Part shown: piece by piece, positions 55,173 to 63,226 of the stretch
Numbering within the stretch: the first letter of the stretch is position 1
Layout: every line of letters begins with the position of its first letter
Source: Desulforapulum autotrophicum
Lineage (GTDB): Bacteria; Desulfobacterota; Desulfobacteria; Desulfobacterales; Desulfolunaceae
Assembly: GCA_020723285.1 (NCBI GenBank)
Contig: DYJE01000001.1
Location: 311,509 to 375,508 of the forward strand
Length of the DNA stretch: 64,000 bases
Direction of reading: 5' to 3'
Notes under the pieces: generated by a model
Database searches by the model: none
What the model saw: only the letters and a program-made list of their open reading frames with translations
Told to the model about the DNA's origin: nothing
Position numbers and translations under genes: made by a program

Positions 55173-55850
55173 ATGGCCTTTGAAACCAGGGACGAAACCC
55201 TTGAAAAAATACTGTCTCAAAAAAAGCCCGCCTGTCCGCACTGCAACCACGGAATGGACCTGTGGGAGGTTCCCCCTTTGTCGTTCAGCGATGGATTAGG
55301 ATGGGGAGTACCTTTCCTTTACGTATGTTTCAACGATGACTGCCCCCTTTTCAAACAGGGTTGGGATGACATCATGGAACAGGTGGGACAGAAAAGCTCG
55401 TTCCGCTGCATGAATTACCCCGGCACGGAGACATTTGAACTTCTTCCCGTGTTCAGCTCATTTGGGGGAAGCGGACAAATCGTGACTGATGAAACCGAAG
55501 CCAGAAAAAAAGCCCAGGAAGAGGCCATTAAAAGTGGTTTTTCCATATTGGCCGATTGTTATGTACACAAAGATCTGGTTCAGATCCTCAAAATGACATT
55601 GGACGGTGAAGAACCTGTCCGGGTCAGGATCAAGGCCGCTGAAATGCTGGGAGATCTGGCAGACACCGAAGCCATTGACCCGTTGCGAAACAGCAAATTC
55701 GCAAACCCAAAGCTTCAGGACGAAGTGATCCTGGCCATCGCGAAAATCCATGAGCGATGCTTCACCCGGGAATGCCCGTTCTGTGCCGAAATCATCAAAA
55801 AGCAGGCCAACATCTGCAAACACTGCAAAATGACCGTTGCCGGAGAATAA
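55173..55850 (+). CDS. zinc-ribbon protein with HEAT-like segment
   Basis: 225 residues, not a family I can name. An N-terminal Cys set (CPHCNHGMDLW; CFNDDCPLFKQGWD) and a C-terminal zinc ribbon (CPFCAEIIKKQANICKHC) bracket a helical part (EEPVRVRIKAAEMLGDLADT; DEVILAIAKI) that reads like two HEAT repeats. The start follows GGAG by 9 bases. Single gene, followed by a strong terminator. Deltaproteobacterial genomes carry similar small proteins; the role is unknown. Confidence 0.7.
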   Translation: MAFETRDETLEKILSQKKPACPHCNHGMDLWEVPPLSFSDGLGWGVPFLYVCFNDDCPLFKQGWDDIMEQVGQKSSFRCMNYPGTETFELLPVFSSFGGSGQIVTDETEARKKAQEEAIKSGFSILADCYVHKDLVQILKMTLDGEEPVRVRIKAAEMLGDLADTEAIDPLRNSKFANPKLQDEVILAIAKIHERCFTRECPFCAEIIKKQANICKHCKMTVAGE

Positions 55851-55874
55851 GCGGGAATACCGAACCATCTTTTG

Positions 55875-55903
55875 AAAGGCCCGGTAAACGGGCCTTTTCT
55901 GTT
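55875..55903 (+). terminator. Rho-independent terminator
   Basis: AAAGGCCCG (55875-55883), loop GTAAA, then CGGGCCTTT (55889-55897) followed by T-rich sequence, right after the zinc-ribbon gene. Confidence 0.92.
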
Positions 55904-55958
55904 TTTAAACACGAACATAGAACGATTCCCCGGCCAGCTCCCCCATTTTTTCAAATCC

Positions 55959-56633
55959 TCACTCCTGAACCAGGTTGAGTTCCGTAACGCTTTCAACGTA
56001 CTCCATGATGCTTTCCCTCAATGGTTTTTCAAGAATATCGAATTCAATGCCCATGGCGATTTTTTCTCGGTCCACCGTGGTGTTCCGCACTTTCCCCTGG
56101 AAAGCCTGAACCCCTTTCATCCCAAGAATGGGAAAATGGAGAACGATGGTGTCGATGAGAAGGATCTGGCGGGGCTGGAGATTAACCGGAAGCCGGATGA
56201 CGAACCGGCAGCCGCTGGTGCTGATATCGGTGATCACGCCCTTGATGGTGTTGTTGTTCAGCTCCGCCGATGATGGAATATAGCAGTAACTCCTGATTTT
56301 TCCGCGATTCTCCAGATGATCCACCTGTTTGGGATATTCGAGAAAGAGAAGCCTGTAAGGCTGATCCATGGTTTCAATCACCGAGGTGTCAAAACCGTAT
56401 TCCGCTCCCTGGCTTTGATAGAAAATTTGGAATTTCAGCCCCGGAAGTATGGCGCTTTCAAACTCTCGGGGAATGGCGGCCTTGATGATCAGATATTCGC
56501 CGGTTTCAGCACCCACCAGCATTGCCCTGAACGCCTGCTCAAACTGCTCGATCCGTATATGCATCTGGCCTCCAAGTTCAAGATTGAGACGCATTCCCCT
56601 GACATCTTTAGGAAAAGAAGATTTATCCACCAT
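55959..56633 (-). CDS. YcgR-like PilZ-domain protein
   Basis: About 224 residues from the ATG at 56633, after AAAGGA; the frame continues further but without a site. An N-terminal YcgR-type beta domain (LELGGQMHIRIEQFEQAFRA; EYLIIKAAIPREFES) precedes a PilZ domain with RGKIRSYCYIPSSAEL (RxxxR) and ITDISTSGCRFVI (D-x-S-x2-G). Such proteins bind c-di-GMP and can slow flagella, so it may act with the nearby chemotaxis genes. Confidence 0.85.
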   Translation of the reverse strand: MVDKSSFPKDVRGMRLNLELGGQMHIRIEQFEQAFRAMLVGAETGEYLIIKAAIPREFESAILPGLKFQIFYQSQGAEYGFDTSVIETMDQPYRLLFLEYPKQVDHLENRGKIRSYCYIPSSAELNNNTIKGVITDISTSGCRFVIRLPVNLQPRQILLIDTIVLHFPILGMKGVQAFQGKVRNTTVDREKIAMGIEFDILEKPLRESIMEYVESVTELNLVQE

Positions 56634-56757
56634 GTCCGCTGTCCTTTTTGGATAGGTATCGTAATAAAAGATGTGGACCGTGAATCCGGTCACTGTTCAA
56701 GAAAGGAAAATACGATTCAATGTGACCAATCCACCATTTTTTGTCAATCCTAATTTG

Positions 56758-59700
56758 TCAGAGATTCAGCGTCCCCGTCACCCAGTCCAGGACGACTCGG
56801 GCAGTCAGACAGTCTCTCCGGGCTTTGGCGAGATTGACTCTGGCGTCTTTCAAAGCAAGCTGGGCATCCTGAACATCAAGTGGCGTTTTGACACCATGTG
56901 CGAAACCCTGTTCCGCCAGGGTCAGCAGACGTTCGGCCCGTGCGGCCACGCCTTTCAACGCATTTAATATTTCATACGATTCTTTCAGAACATTCAGCGA
57001 TTCCTCCGTCTGGAGCCGGATCGTATCCTTGAGTTTTTCTTCCTGAAGTTTCAGCGTCGCCAGATCGCTGAGGTTCTGAGCTGTCTTGCCACGGGATTTC
57101 ATGCCGTCAAAAAATGGAAATGTCATCTGGACACCCCCTTTGGCCACGTTGCCGGCCTCGCTGCTTTTTCGGCCGGCTTTTTCAACGGTCAGATCTTTCC
57201 AGCCGTAGGAGGCGAAAAGATCAATCCTCGGTTTGTCCATGGCCCGGTATACGCGGACCATTTCGTTCTGCATACCGATTCTGTGTTCAAGTTCCATAAG
57301 TTCCGGCCGTTTTGCCAGTGCGGTTTTCATCATGGCATCACCGTCGGGGACTTCACCCGGTTCGACGTCCAGTCCACCATCCACGTTAAAAGACCGGCCG
57401 TCCAGTCCCAGAAACAGACCCAGCCGTTCTTTTGAGATCGCCACCCGGTTTTCGGCCCGGATCACGTCAGGCCGGGCGTTCGAGACAGCCACTTCCGCAG
57501 AGAGCACGTCGTAATCCGTGGCTGTTCCGGCCGCCATCCTGATTTTCGCTTCGGCCAGATGACGGGTTTTCCGTTCCAGGTTGTCCAGGGCGATGGAGTG
57601 GAATTCACGGGCAAGAAGCACGTCATAAAAGGCCGTGCTCACATCCCTGGCCACGACTTGTCTGCTTCGCTGCATCTGGTCGTCGGCTGTCCTGACACCG
57701 ATTTCAGCCGCCTTTACCGCCGCACCGATCTGACCCCAGGTAAAGAGAGGCTGGTTAAGCGTCAGCTCGGCCCCGTAATAATGCTGGGATGTGGGAATCA
57801 TCGGTGAAATGGCCAGCTGTGTATCATCTTTCGACGTTACGTACGAAGCGTTCAGACTGAATTTGGGAAAAGCGGCGGCCCTCTCTTCCACATACCGTCC
57901 TTCGACCTGATGACGGTATTCGTCGGCCAGGCGGATATCCTTGTTTTTCTCAGAAGCGATCCGCAACGCCTCGGAAAGATTCAAGGTCCTGATTTCCCCG
58001 GCGGAAGAAGATTCCGTACAAAGCATGATCGAAAACATGAAGACCAGAATCATGCCGACTCCAACCGGAGTCCGATGGCGCAATCCCTCCCATCTCCGCC
58101 CGACCAGAATGCCGAAATCCTCCAGCAGGGTGTACATCACCGGAACGACCACAAGGGTCAGGAGGGTAGACGTCACAAGCCCACCGATGACCGCCCGTCC
58201 CATGGGAGCCCGCATTTCAGCACCGGCTCCCAGCCCGAGGGCCAGGGGCAGCATACCGACGATCATGGCAAGAGTGGTCATCATGATGGGCCTCAGCCGC
58301 ACACGGCCTGCGGTGATCAGGGCTTCCCGCCGGTCCATGCCCCCTTTTCTCAGTAGTTTCGCGTAATCAATCAGCAGAATGGCGTTTTTGGTCACCAGCC
58401 CCATCAGCATGATCAATCCGATGAGAGACATGATGTTCAGAGCATCGCCTGTGATAAAAAGCGTGGCCGCCATGCCCACCAGAGACAAAGGCAGGGAAAA
58501 CATGATGGAAAAAGGCTCGATAAACGATTCAAACTGGGCCGCCAAAATCAGATACACGAAGATCACCGCCATGACCAGGGCTTCCGCCATGGACGTGAAC
58601 GATTCCACCATATCTTCAGCCTCACCGGAAAAAACGATCCGGTAGCCCGGTGCCATACCCAGCTCATCCCCGGCTCGCCGGATGGTTTTCATCACCGTTC
58701 CCATATCTGTCCCGTCAAGATTCGCAGAGATCCTAACTTCCCGGACAAGATCCCGCCGGTTGATTTCAGACGGCGTTGTTCCGAGGGTGTAATCCACCAG
58801 ATCACCCAGTTCTATCAGTTCAGGCCGCCCCTGACTGTCACGAATGGACAACCTCAGCCGCTCCACCTGAGAGGGGTCTTTTCGGAGTTCTTCAGGCAGA
58901 CGGACTTTGACATTCACGGCGTCGCCATCATCGTCCTCGAAGGTGGTGGCGGCTTCACCACCCACCAGCGTCCCCACGGTCCGGGCGATCATGGCGGACG
59001 TGACCCCTGCGTCAGTGGCCCTTTCCCGATCCACGGTCAAACGGTATTCAGGGGTATCGTCTTCCATGGACACTTCAAGATCCGTCACACCATACGCCTT
59101 CCGAAGCTGGTTTTTCATCCGGGCTGCATAACTTTTCAGAAGGCCGATATCGTCACCGCGGATGCTGAACTCCAGCTTTTTCGCCCCGCGGAGACGCCCC
59201 GCTTCGATAAGCGCCGCCTCTATGCCCGGTATGTCCTTCAATCGATGGCGGACATCCCTCTGAATGTCTGCCTGGGTTTTCTTCCTCCGGTCTTTTTCAA
59301 CCAGTTTGATGTAAATTTTCCCGTCACGGACCGTTGCCGAATTCCCCGCACCGATGGTGGCATACGTGTGGTGAATTTCCGGGATCTCCTCAAGTTCGGC
59401 AATGACGGCGTTCACCCGGTCCCTGGTTTCTTCAATCGATGCGCTTGGCGATGTGGTGAGGTTGATCTGAAACTCTCCTCTATCGTATTCTTGGAGAAAC
59501 GATGCCGGAAGAACCATGAAACCCCCGATTCCCAGGATAAAAAACACCAGGGCTGAAACAACCACCGTTTTCCGGTGATCCAGTGCCCAGGCGATCAGGA
59601 TTTTATAACGGTCCGCGTTTCTGTCAAACCAGGCGTTGAACCTGTCGAGCCAGCGAGCCAGAGATCCACGTTCCGCACTCTTTTCGAGGTCCGGATCCAC

Positions 59701-61164
59701 CCAACGTGATGAAAGCATGGGGTCCAGAGTGAAAGAAACAAGAAGGGACACAAGCACGGCAAAGGTCACCGTGATTCCGAACTGAAAGAAAAAACGGCCC
59801 ACGACGCCTTTCATGAATGCCACAGGAACAAACACAGCCACGATGGAAAATGTGGTGGCCAGAACGGCGAGGCCGATTTCCGACGTGCCCTCCCTTGCAG
59901 CCGTCACATGGTCCTTGCCCATTTCAAGGTGGCGCACAATGTTTTCCCGGACCACGATGGCGTCGTCGATAAGCATGCCGATGGCCAGGGAAAGGGCCAT
60001 GAGGGTCATGATGTTCAACGACATGCCCATGAAATGCATCACAATGAACGAAGAGATCACGGCTATGGGAAGGGTCATGCCCGTGATCACCGTGCTTCGC
60101 CAGGAATTGAGAAACACGAACACGATGAGTATGGTGAGAATTCCGCCTTCGATCAGGGTTTTCCTAACATCTTGAACCGAATCCCGAATCATGACCGACC
60201 CGTCTCGAACCACGTCAAGACTGACACTCTGGGGCAGTTCCTTCCGGAGTTCGGCGGCGGCTTTGGTCACCCTGTCCACCACATCCACCGTGTTGGCCCC
60301 GGACTGTTTGAGTATGTCAAGCCCCACAGCGGGCGCTCCGTTCACCAGAGCGCAGGTCCGCTGTTCTTCGACACTGTCGCGGATTTCGGAAACGTCATCC
60401 AGCATGACAGGCCGATTGTTTTTCTTTCCCAGCACCAGAGTATTGAACTGGCCCACCCTGACGGGTTTTCCGGACATCCTCATGGGGTATTCGGTTTTAC
60501 CGTCTTTCAACCGCCCCAGCGGGGTACTGAGATTCTCGGCCTTGATCCCGGCGATCACCTGGTCCACGCCCATGCCCAGGGCTTCCAGTTTCATAGGATC
60601 GATATCCACCCGGACCTCCCGTTTCATCAGCCCCACCAGCTCTACCTTGCCCACCCCGAACAGACTCTCGATCCGTCGTTTGATCTTTTTTTCCACAAGG
60701 TCGGAAAGCTCATGGTACGACATCCCATTGGATTTCGCCGCCAGCGACACCACCGGCATCCCCGCGAAATCCAGCTTCTGGACCACAGGTTCTTCCAGTG
60801 AAGCCGGAAGATCTCTGCGGATTCCGCTGATTTTGGCCCGGACATCCTGGGCCGCGTCATCCACATTGACTTCCAGATTGAACTCAACCACCACAGTGGA
60901 CACGCTTTCCCGTGAAACGGACATCACATGCCGCACCCCGGATATGGGATTCACAGCCTCCTCGATCCGTTTGGTGACTTCACGTTCAACCGTTTCCGGA
61001 GAAGCCCCTTTGTACAGTGTCACCACGGAAACAATGGGAATGTCCACGTCCGGATACATGTCCACGGACAGACGACGGTATGAAAACAGGCCCAGAGCCA
61101 CAAGAATCAACATCAACACCAAAGCAAAAACAGGACGTCTGATGGAAAGATCGGAAAGAAACAT
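56758..61164 (-). CDS. RND efflux permease fused in frame to a TolC-like outer-membrane factor
   Basis: 1468 residues in one uninterrupted frame. Residues 1-1025 are a complete AcrB/CusA-type RND pump (MFLSDLSIRRPVFALVLMLI; GASPETVEREVTKRIEEAVN; LALSLAIGMLIDDAIVVREN; the final repeat with LRPIMMTTLAMIVGMLPLA). Residues 1050-1468 are a complete outer-membrane factor (LNLSEALRIASEKNKDIRLA; LNQPLFTWGQIGAAVKAAEI; GVKTPLDVQDAQLALKDARV). The join contains a signal-peptide-like stretch (GVGMILVFMFSIMLCTESSS). The adaptor gene is 3 bp upstream, with GGAGG for this start. The pump's C-terminus is normally cytoplasmic, so the join must cross the inner membrane. See findings for possible separate translation. 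Confidence 0.88.
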   Translation of the reverse strand: MFLSDLSIRRPVFALVLMLILVALGLFSYRRLSVDMYPDVDIPIVSVVTLYKGASPETVEREVTKRIEEAVNPISGVRHVMSVSRESVSTVVVEFNLEVNVDDAAQDVRAKISGIRRDLPASLEEPVVQKLDFAGMPVVSLAAKSNGMSYHELSDLVEKKIKRRIESLFGVGKVELVGLMKREVRVDIDPMKLEALGMGVDQVIAGIKAENLSTPLGRLKDGKTEYPMRMSGKPVRVGQFNTLVLGKKNNRPVMLDDVSEIRDSVEEQRTCALVNGAPAVGLDILKQSGANTVDVVDRVTKAAAELRKELPQSVSLDVVRDGSVMIRDSVQDVRKTLIEGGILTILIVFVFLNSWRSTVITGMTLPIAVISSFIVMHFMGMSLNIMTLMALSLAIGMLIDDAIVVRENIVRHLEMGKDHVTAAREGTSEIGLAVLATTFSIVAVFVPVAFMKGVVGRFFFQFGITVTFAVLVSLLVSFTLDPMLSSRWVDPDLEKSAERGSLARWLDRFNAWFDRNADRYKILIAWALDHRKTVVVSALVFFILGIGGFMVLPASFLQEYDRGEFQINLTTSPSASIEETRDRVNAVIAELEEIPEIHHTYATIGAGNSATVRDGKIYIKLVEKDRRKKTQADIQRDVRHRLKDIPGIEAALIEAGRLRGAKKLEFSIRGDDIGLLKSYAARMKNQLRKAYGVTDLEVSMEDDTPEYRLTVDRERATDAGVTSAMIARTVGTLVGGEAATTFEDDDGDAVNVKVRLPEELRKDPSQVERLRLSIRDSQGRPELIELGDLVDYTLGTTPSEINRRDLVREVRISANLDGTDMGTVMKTIRRAGDELGMAPGYRIVFSGEAEDMVESFTSMAEALVMAVIFVYLILAAQFESFIEPFSIMFSLPLSLVGMAATLFITGDALNIMSLIGLIMLMGLVTKNAILLIDYAKLLRKGGMDRREALITAGRVRLRPIMMTTLAMIVGMLPLALGLGAGAEMRAPMGRAVIGGLVTSTLLTLVVVPVMYTLLEDFGILVGRRWEGLRHRTPVGVGMILVFMFSIMLCTESSSAGEIRTLNLSEALRIASEKNKDIRLADEYRHQVEGRYVEERAAAFPKFSLNASYVTSKDDTQLAISPMIPTSQHYYGAELTLNQPLFTWGQIGAAVKAAEIGVRTADDQMQRSRQVVARDVSTAFYDVLLAREFHSIALDNLERKTRHLAEAKIRMAAGTATDYDVLSAEVAVSNARPDVIRAENRVAISKERLGLFLGLDGRSFNVDGGLDVEPGEVPDGDAMMKTALAKRPELMELEHRIGMQNEMVRVYRAMDKPRIDLFASYGWKDLTVEKAGRKSSEAGNVAKGGVQMTFPFFDGMKSRGKTAQNLSDLATLKLQEEKLKDTIRLQTEESLNVLKESYEILNALKGVAARAERLLTLAEQGFAHGVKTPLDVQDAQLALKDARVNLAKARRDCLTARVVLDWVTGTLNL
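58051..58097 (-). other. possible internal translation start for the outer-membrane factor
   Basis: Inside the fused frame, a TTG at 58083 follows GGAG (58097-58094) by 10 bases, and an ATG at 58053 follows GGAG by 5. Starting at the TTG would give a 441-residue protein with an ideal signal peptide (RHR basic end, hydrophobic core, SSAGE cleavage region). It may allow the factor to be made separately from the pump. Confidence 0.45.
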
Positions 61165-61167
61165 AGA

Positions 61168-62322
61168 TCACAGCCCTCCGATCATCCGGATGCGGTCGCC
61201 GTCGCAGACATTGAAACCGCCCCTCAGAATCACCCGTGCTCCGGATGCGACCCCTGAGAGCACTTCAACCGTGTCACCATGAGAAGGTCCAACGACGATT
61301 TTCCTTTGACGTGCCAGACCTTGATCCTCCACAAGAAGGTCCGCCGTCTTCTTCTCCACATCCCAGTTCAAAAGGGCGCTTCTCGGAACGGCGGCAACAT
61401 CCTTTCGGCTGCCCAATACAATGCTGCCTTTCACGAAAAGACCGCCTTTCAGTTCTTCCGACGGATTCTGTACTTCTGCCACGACTTTCACGGAACGATC
61501 GCCTTCGCTGACAACCGGATTGATGTACTTCAATCGTCCTGTAAACACACGTCCGGGAAAAGAATCCGTTGAAAAGGAAAGATGAAGCCCTGACCTTAAC
61601 GATCCCAGAAACCGTGAAGGAACGGTGACCGTAAGGTCGAGAACCCGATTGTCGACTATGGTGAAAAGGGGAATATCCTTGGCCAGATCGCCCTCGTTGA
61701 TTCGCCGTTCCGCCACCACACCGTCGATGGGTGATGTGATGACGGTTTTGGAATATCTCAGCTTCGCCTGGTTTAACTCCTGCTCTGCCGCGACCTGGCG
61801 GGCCCCAATCATCGTTTTCTGGGCCAGAGCGGCGTTCATGGCCGTTCCGGCCTCATCCACGCCCTGGGATGTGGCGAGCCCTGCTGTGCTGAGCTGAACG
61901 ACCCGCCGATACTCCCTTTCAGCCCTTTCCAGAGCCACTTCAGCCTGAAGAAGGTTGGCCTTTTCCATGTCACAGGCTGCCTCGGCCTTGTTCATCATGG
62001 CCATGGGCTCCCGTGTATCGAGACTCAAAAGTCTGTCTCCCTTTTTAACCCGGACCCAGTCCTTGACATGGATGTCCCGGACAACGCCGGGGTATTCGGT
62101 TTTCACATCGGTTCTGATTTTTGCAGAAAGCGTTCCCACAACCGCCACGGCGTCCTCAACGGTTCCAGGAGAAACCGTATACGTTTCCACCGGCACCACC
62201 GGCTTATCCGGTTCTCTTCCGTGGCCAGCATGGGTGGGATTGTCCTTGATCAGGTGAAAGGCCACAACACCAATCATGGCCAGCAGAACGACAACAACAA
62301 AAGGTTTCACAGTGCGTTTCAT
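61168..62322 (-). CDS. RND periplasmic adaptor (membrane-fusion) protein
   Basis: 384 residues. An N-terminal anchor or signal segment (KPFVVVVLLAMIGVVAFHLI) precedes the barrel-sandwich and coiled-coil hairpin (VKTEYPGVVRDIHVKDWVRV; MNKAEAACDMEKANLLQAEV) and the beta-barrel part (SPIDGVVAERRINEGDLAKD). No lipobox is seen. SD GAGG precedes the ATG. It bridges the pump and the outer-membrane factor and is encoded directly before them. Confidence 0.93.
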   Translation of the reverse strand: MKRTVKPFVVVVLLAMIGVVAFHLIKDNPTHAGHGREPDKPVVPVETYTVSPGTVEDAVAVVGTLSAKIRTDVKTEYPGVVRDIHVKDWVRVKKGDRLLSLDTREPMAMMNKAEAACDMEKANLLQAEVALERAEREYRRVVQLSTAGLATSQGVDEAGTAMNAALAQKTMIGARQVAAEQELNQAKLRYSKTVITSPIDGVVAERRINEGDLAKDIPLFTIVDNRVLDLTVTVPSRFLGSLRSGLHLSFSTDSFPGRVFTGRLKYINPVVSEGDRSVKVVAEVQNPSEELKGGLFVKGSIVLGSRKDVAAVPRSALLNWDVEKKTADLLVEDQGLARQRKIVVGPSHGDTVEVLSGVASGARVILRGGFNVCDGDRIRMIGGL

Positions 62323-62518
62323 TCTTACCTCATTTATCTGGGGGTGTATGTTTTCCCGGATCGCGCTCCGGCTTTTCTAATACAGATTTGATATGAACGT
62401 GACATGGCGTGACGTTTGCCATCGTTCATCATTCGTTGTGGGCCCCTTGTCAGGAGGAGGGCCCATGGGCGTTTACAGAACAGAGACATGCGACGGTCCG
62501 GGACAGAGACCCCGGCCG

Positions 62519-62995
62519 TTATAAGGATTTGAGCGTGTCCGGCCTTAGAATCATTTCCACTTTCTCAAGGACTTCACTCCAGGCTTTGGCCGTATCCGGC
62601 CCCAGACGATCCACCAGGTCCATAAAAAAAACGAGAATCGCCTGTTCAATGGCCTCGATGTCTTTCAGGGCGTTTTTTGAAACGCTGATGGTCACTTTTC
62701 GCCGGTCGTGAGGATTCACTGTCCGTTCCAGAATTTTTTTTTCCACAAGCCGGTCTGCCATGACCGAAGCCGATGGCGATGAGATCCCAAGGTGTTCGGC
62801 CAGTTCGTTGATGCCGAGAGGGCCATTTTTTCTAATGACCCGGATGGATTCAAGCTGAGACTGTGTAAGCTCACCATAGCGCCTGGCCATGGTCCGTTGA
62901 TTCATGGCCTGGGCCTGAACATCGTAGACCCTGTCTCTCATGAGCTTCCCGGTTTCGAGAATCCTTTGAGCAAGTTGTTTCGTTTCGTTGTTCAT
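62519..62995 (-). CDS. MarR-family transcriptional regulator
   Basis: 158 residues: the MarR winged helix (LTQSQLESIRVIRKNGPLGI; ELAEHLGISSPSASVMADRL; VNPHDRRKVTISVSKNA). It is encoded 196 bp before the adaptor gene, on the same strand, and probably represses the efflux operon and itself. The gap may hold a second promoter. Confidence 0.92.
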   Translation of the reverse strand: MNNETKQLAQRILETGKLMRDRVYDVQAQAMNQRTMARRYGELTQSQLESIRVIRKNGPLGINELAEHLGISSPSASVMADRLVEKKILERTVNPHDRRKVTISVSKNALKDIEAIEQAILVFFMDLVDRLGPDTAKAWSEVLEKVEMILRPDTLKSL

Positions 62996-63226
62996 CCTGT
63001 CCCTTTTTAAAAAATAATGTTGAAATTACATGATATATTTTATATAGAGTTTCTAATTAATAGATATTCTATTTATTATTTCGTTGAAGTCAACCTTTTT
63101 TTCGTGGATAAGAACACCTGGGGATACATTGTTACCTTGAAAAACATCATCCACCATCACTAAGCGTCACCCTTTTGGTGACGTTCTGTTGATAATCAAT
63201 GTCTAAGCACCTATTGAAAGTGTAAA
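62996..63226. promoter_or_regulatory. control region between the MarR gene and the PAS-sensor gene
   Basis: AATAGA-TAT-TCTATT (63059-63073) is a 6-bp dyad of a size typical of MarR operators, 64 bp upstream of the MarR start. A second inverted repeat, CGTCACC-CTTTT-GGTGACG (63165-63183), lies nearer the sensor gene. Promoter hexamers are not clear. Confidence 0.4.

Noticed and set aside
59908-60801. His-rich plus-strand ORF of 297 codons opposite the RND gene
   Set aside because: Composition reflects the reverse complement of the pump's codons; no start site or family pattern.
60191-61282. Ser/Thr-rich plus-strand ORF of 363 codons opposite the RND gene
   Set aside because: Antisense shadow; Ser/Thr/Arg richness is typical of reversed GC-rich coding DNA.
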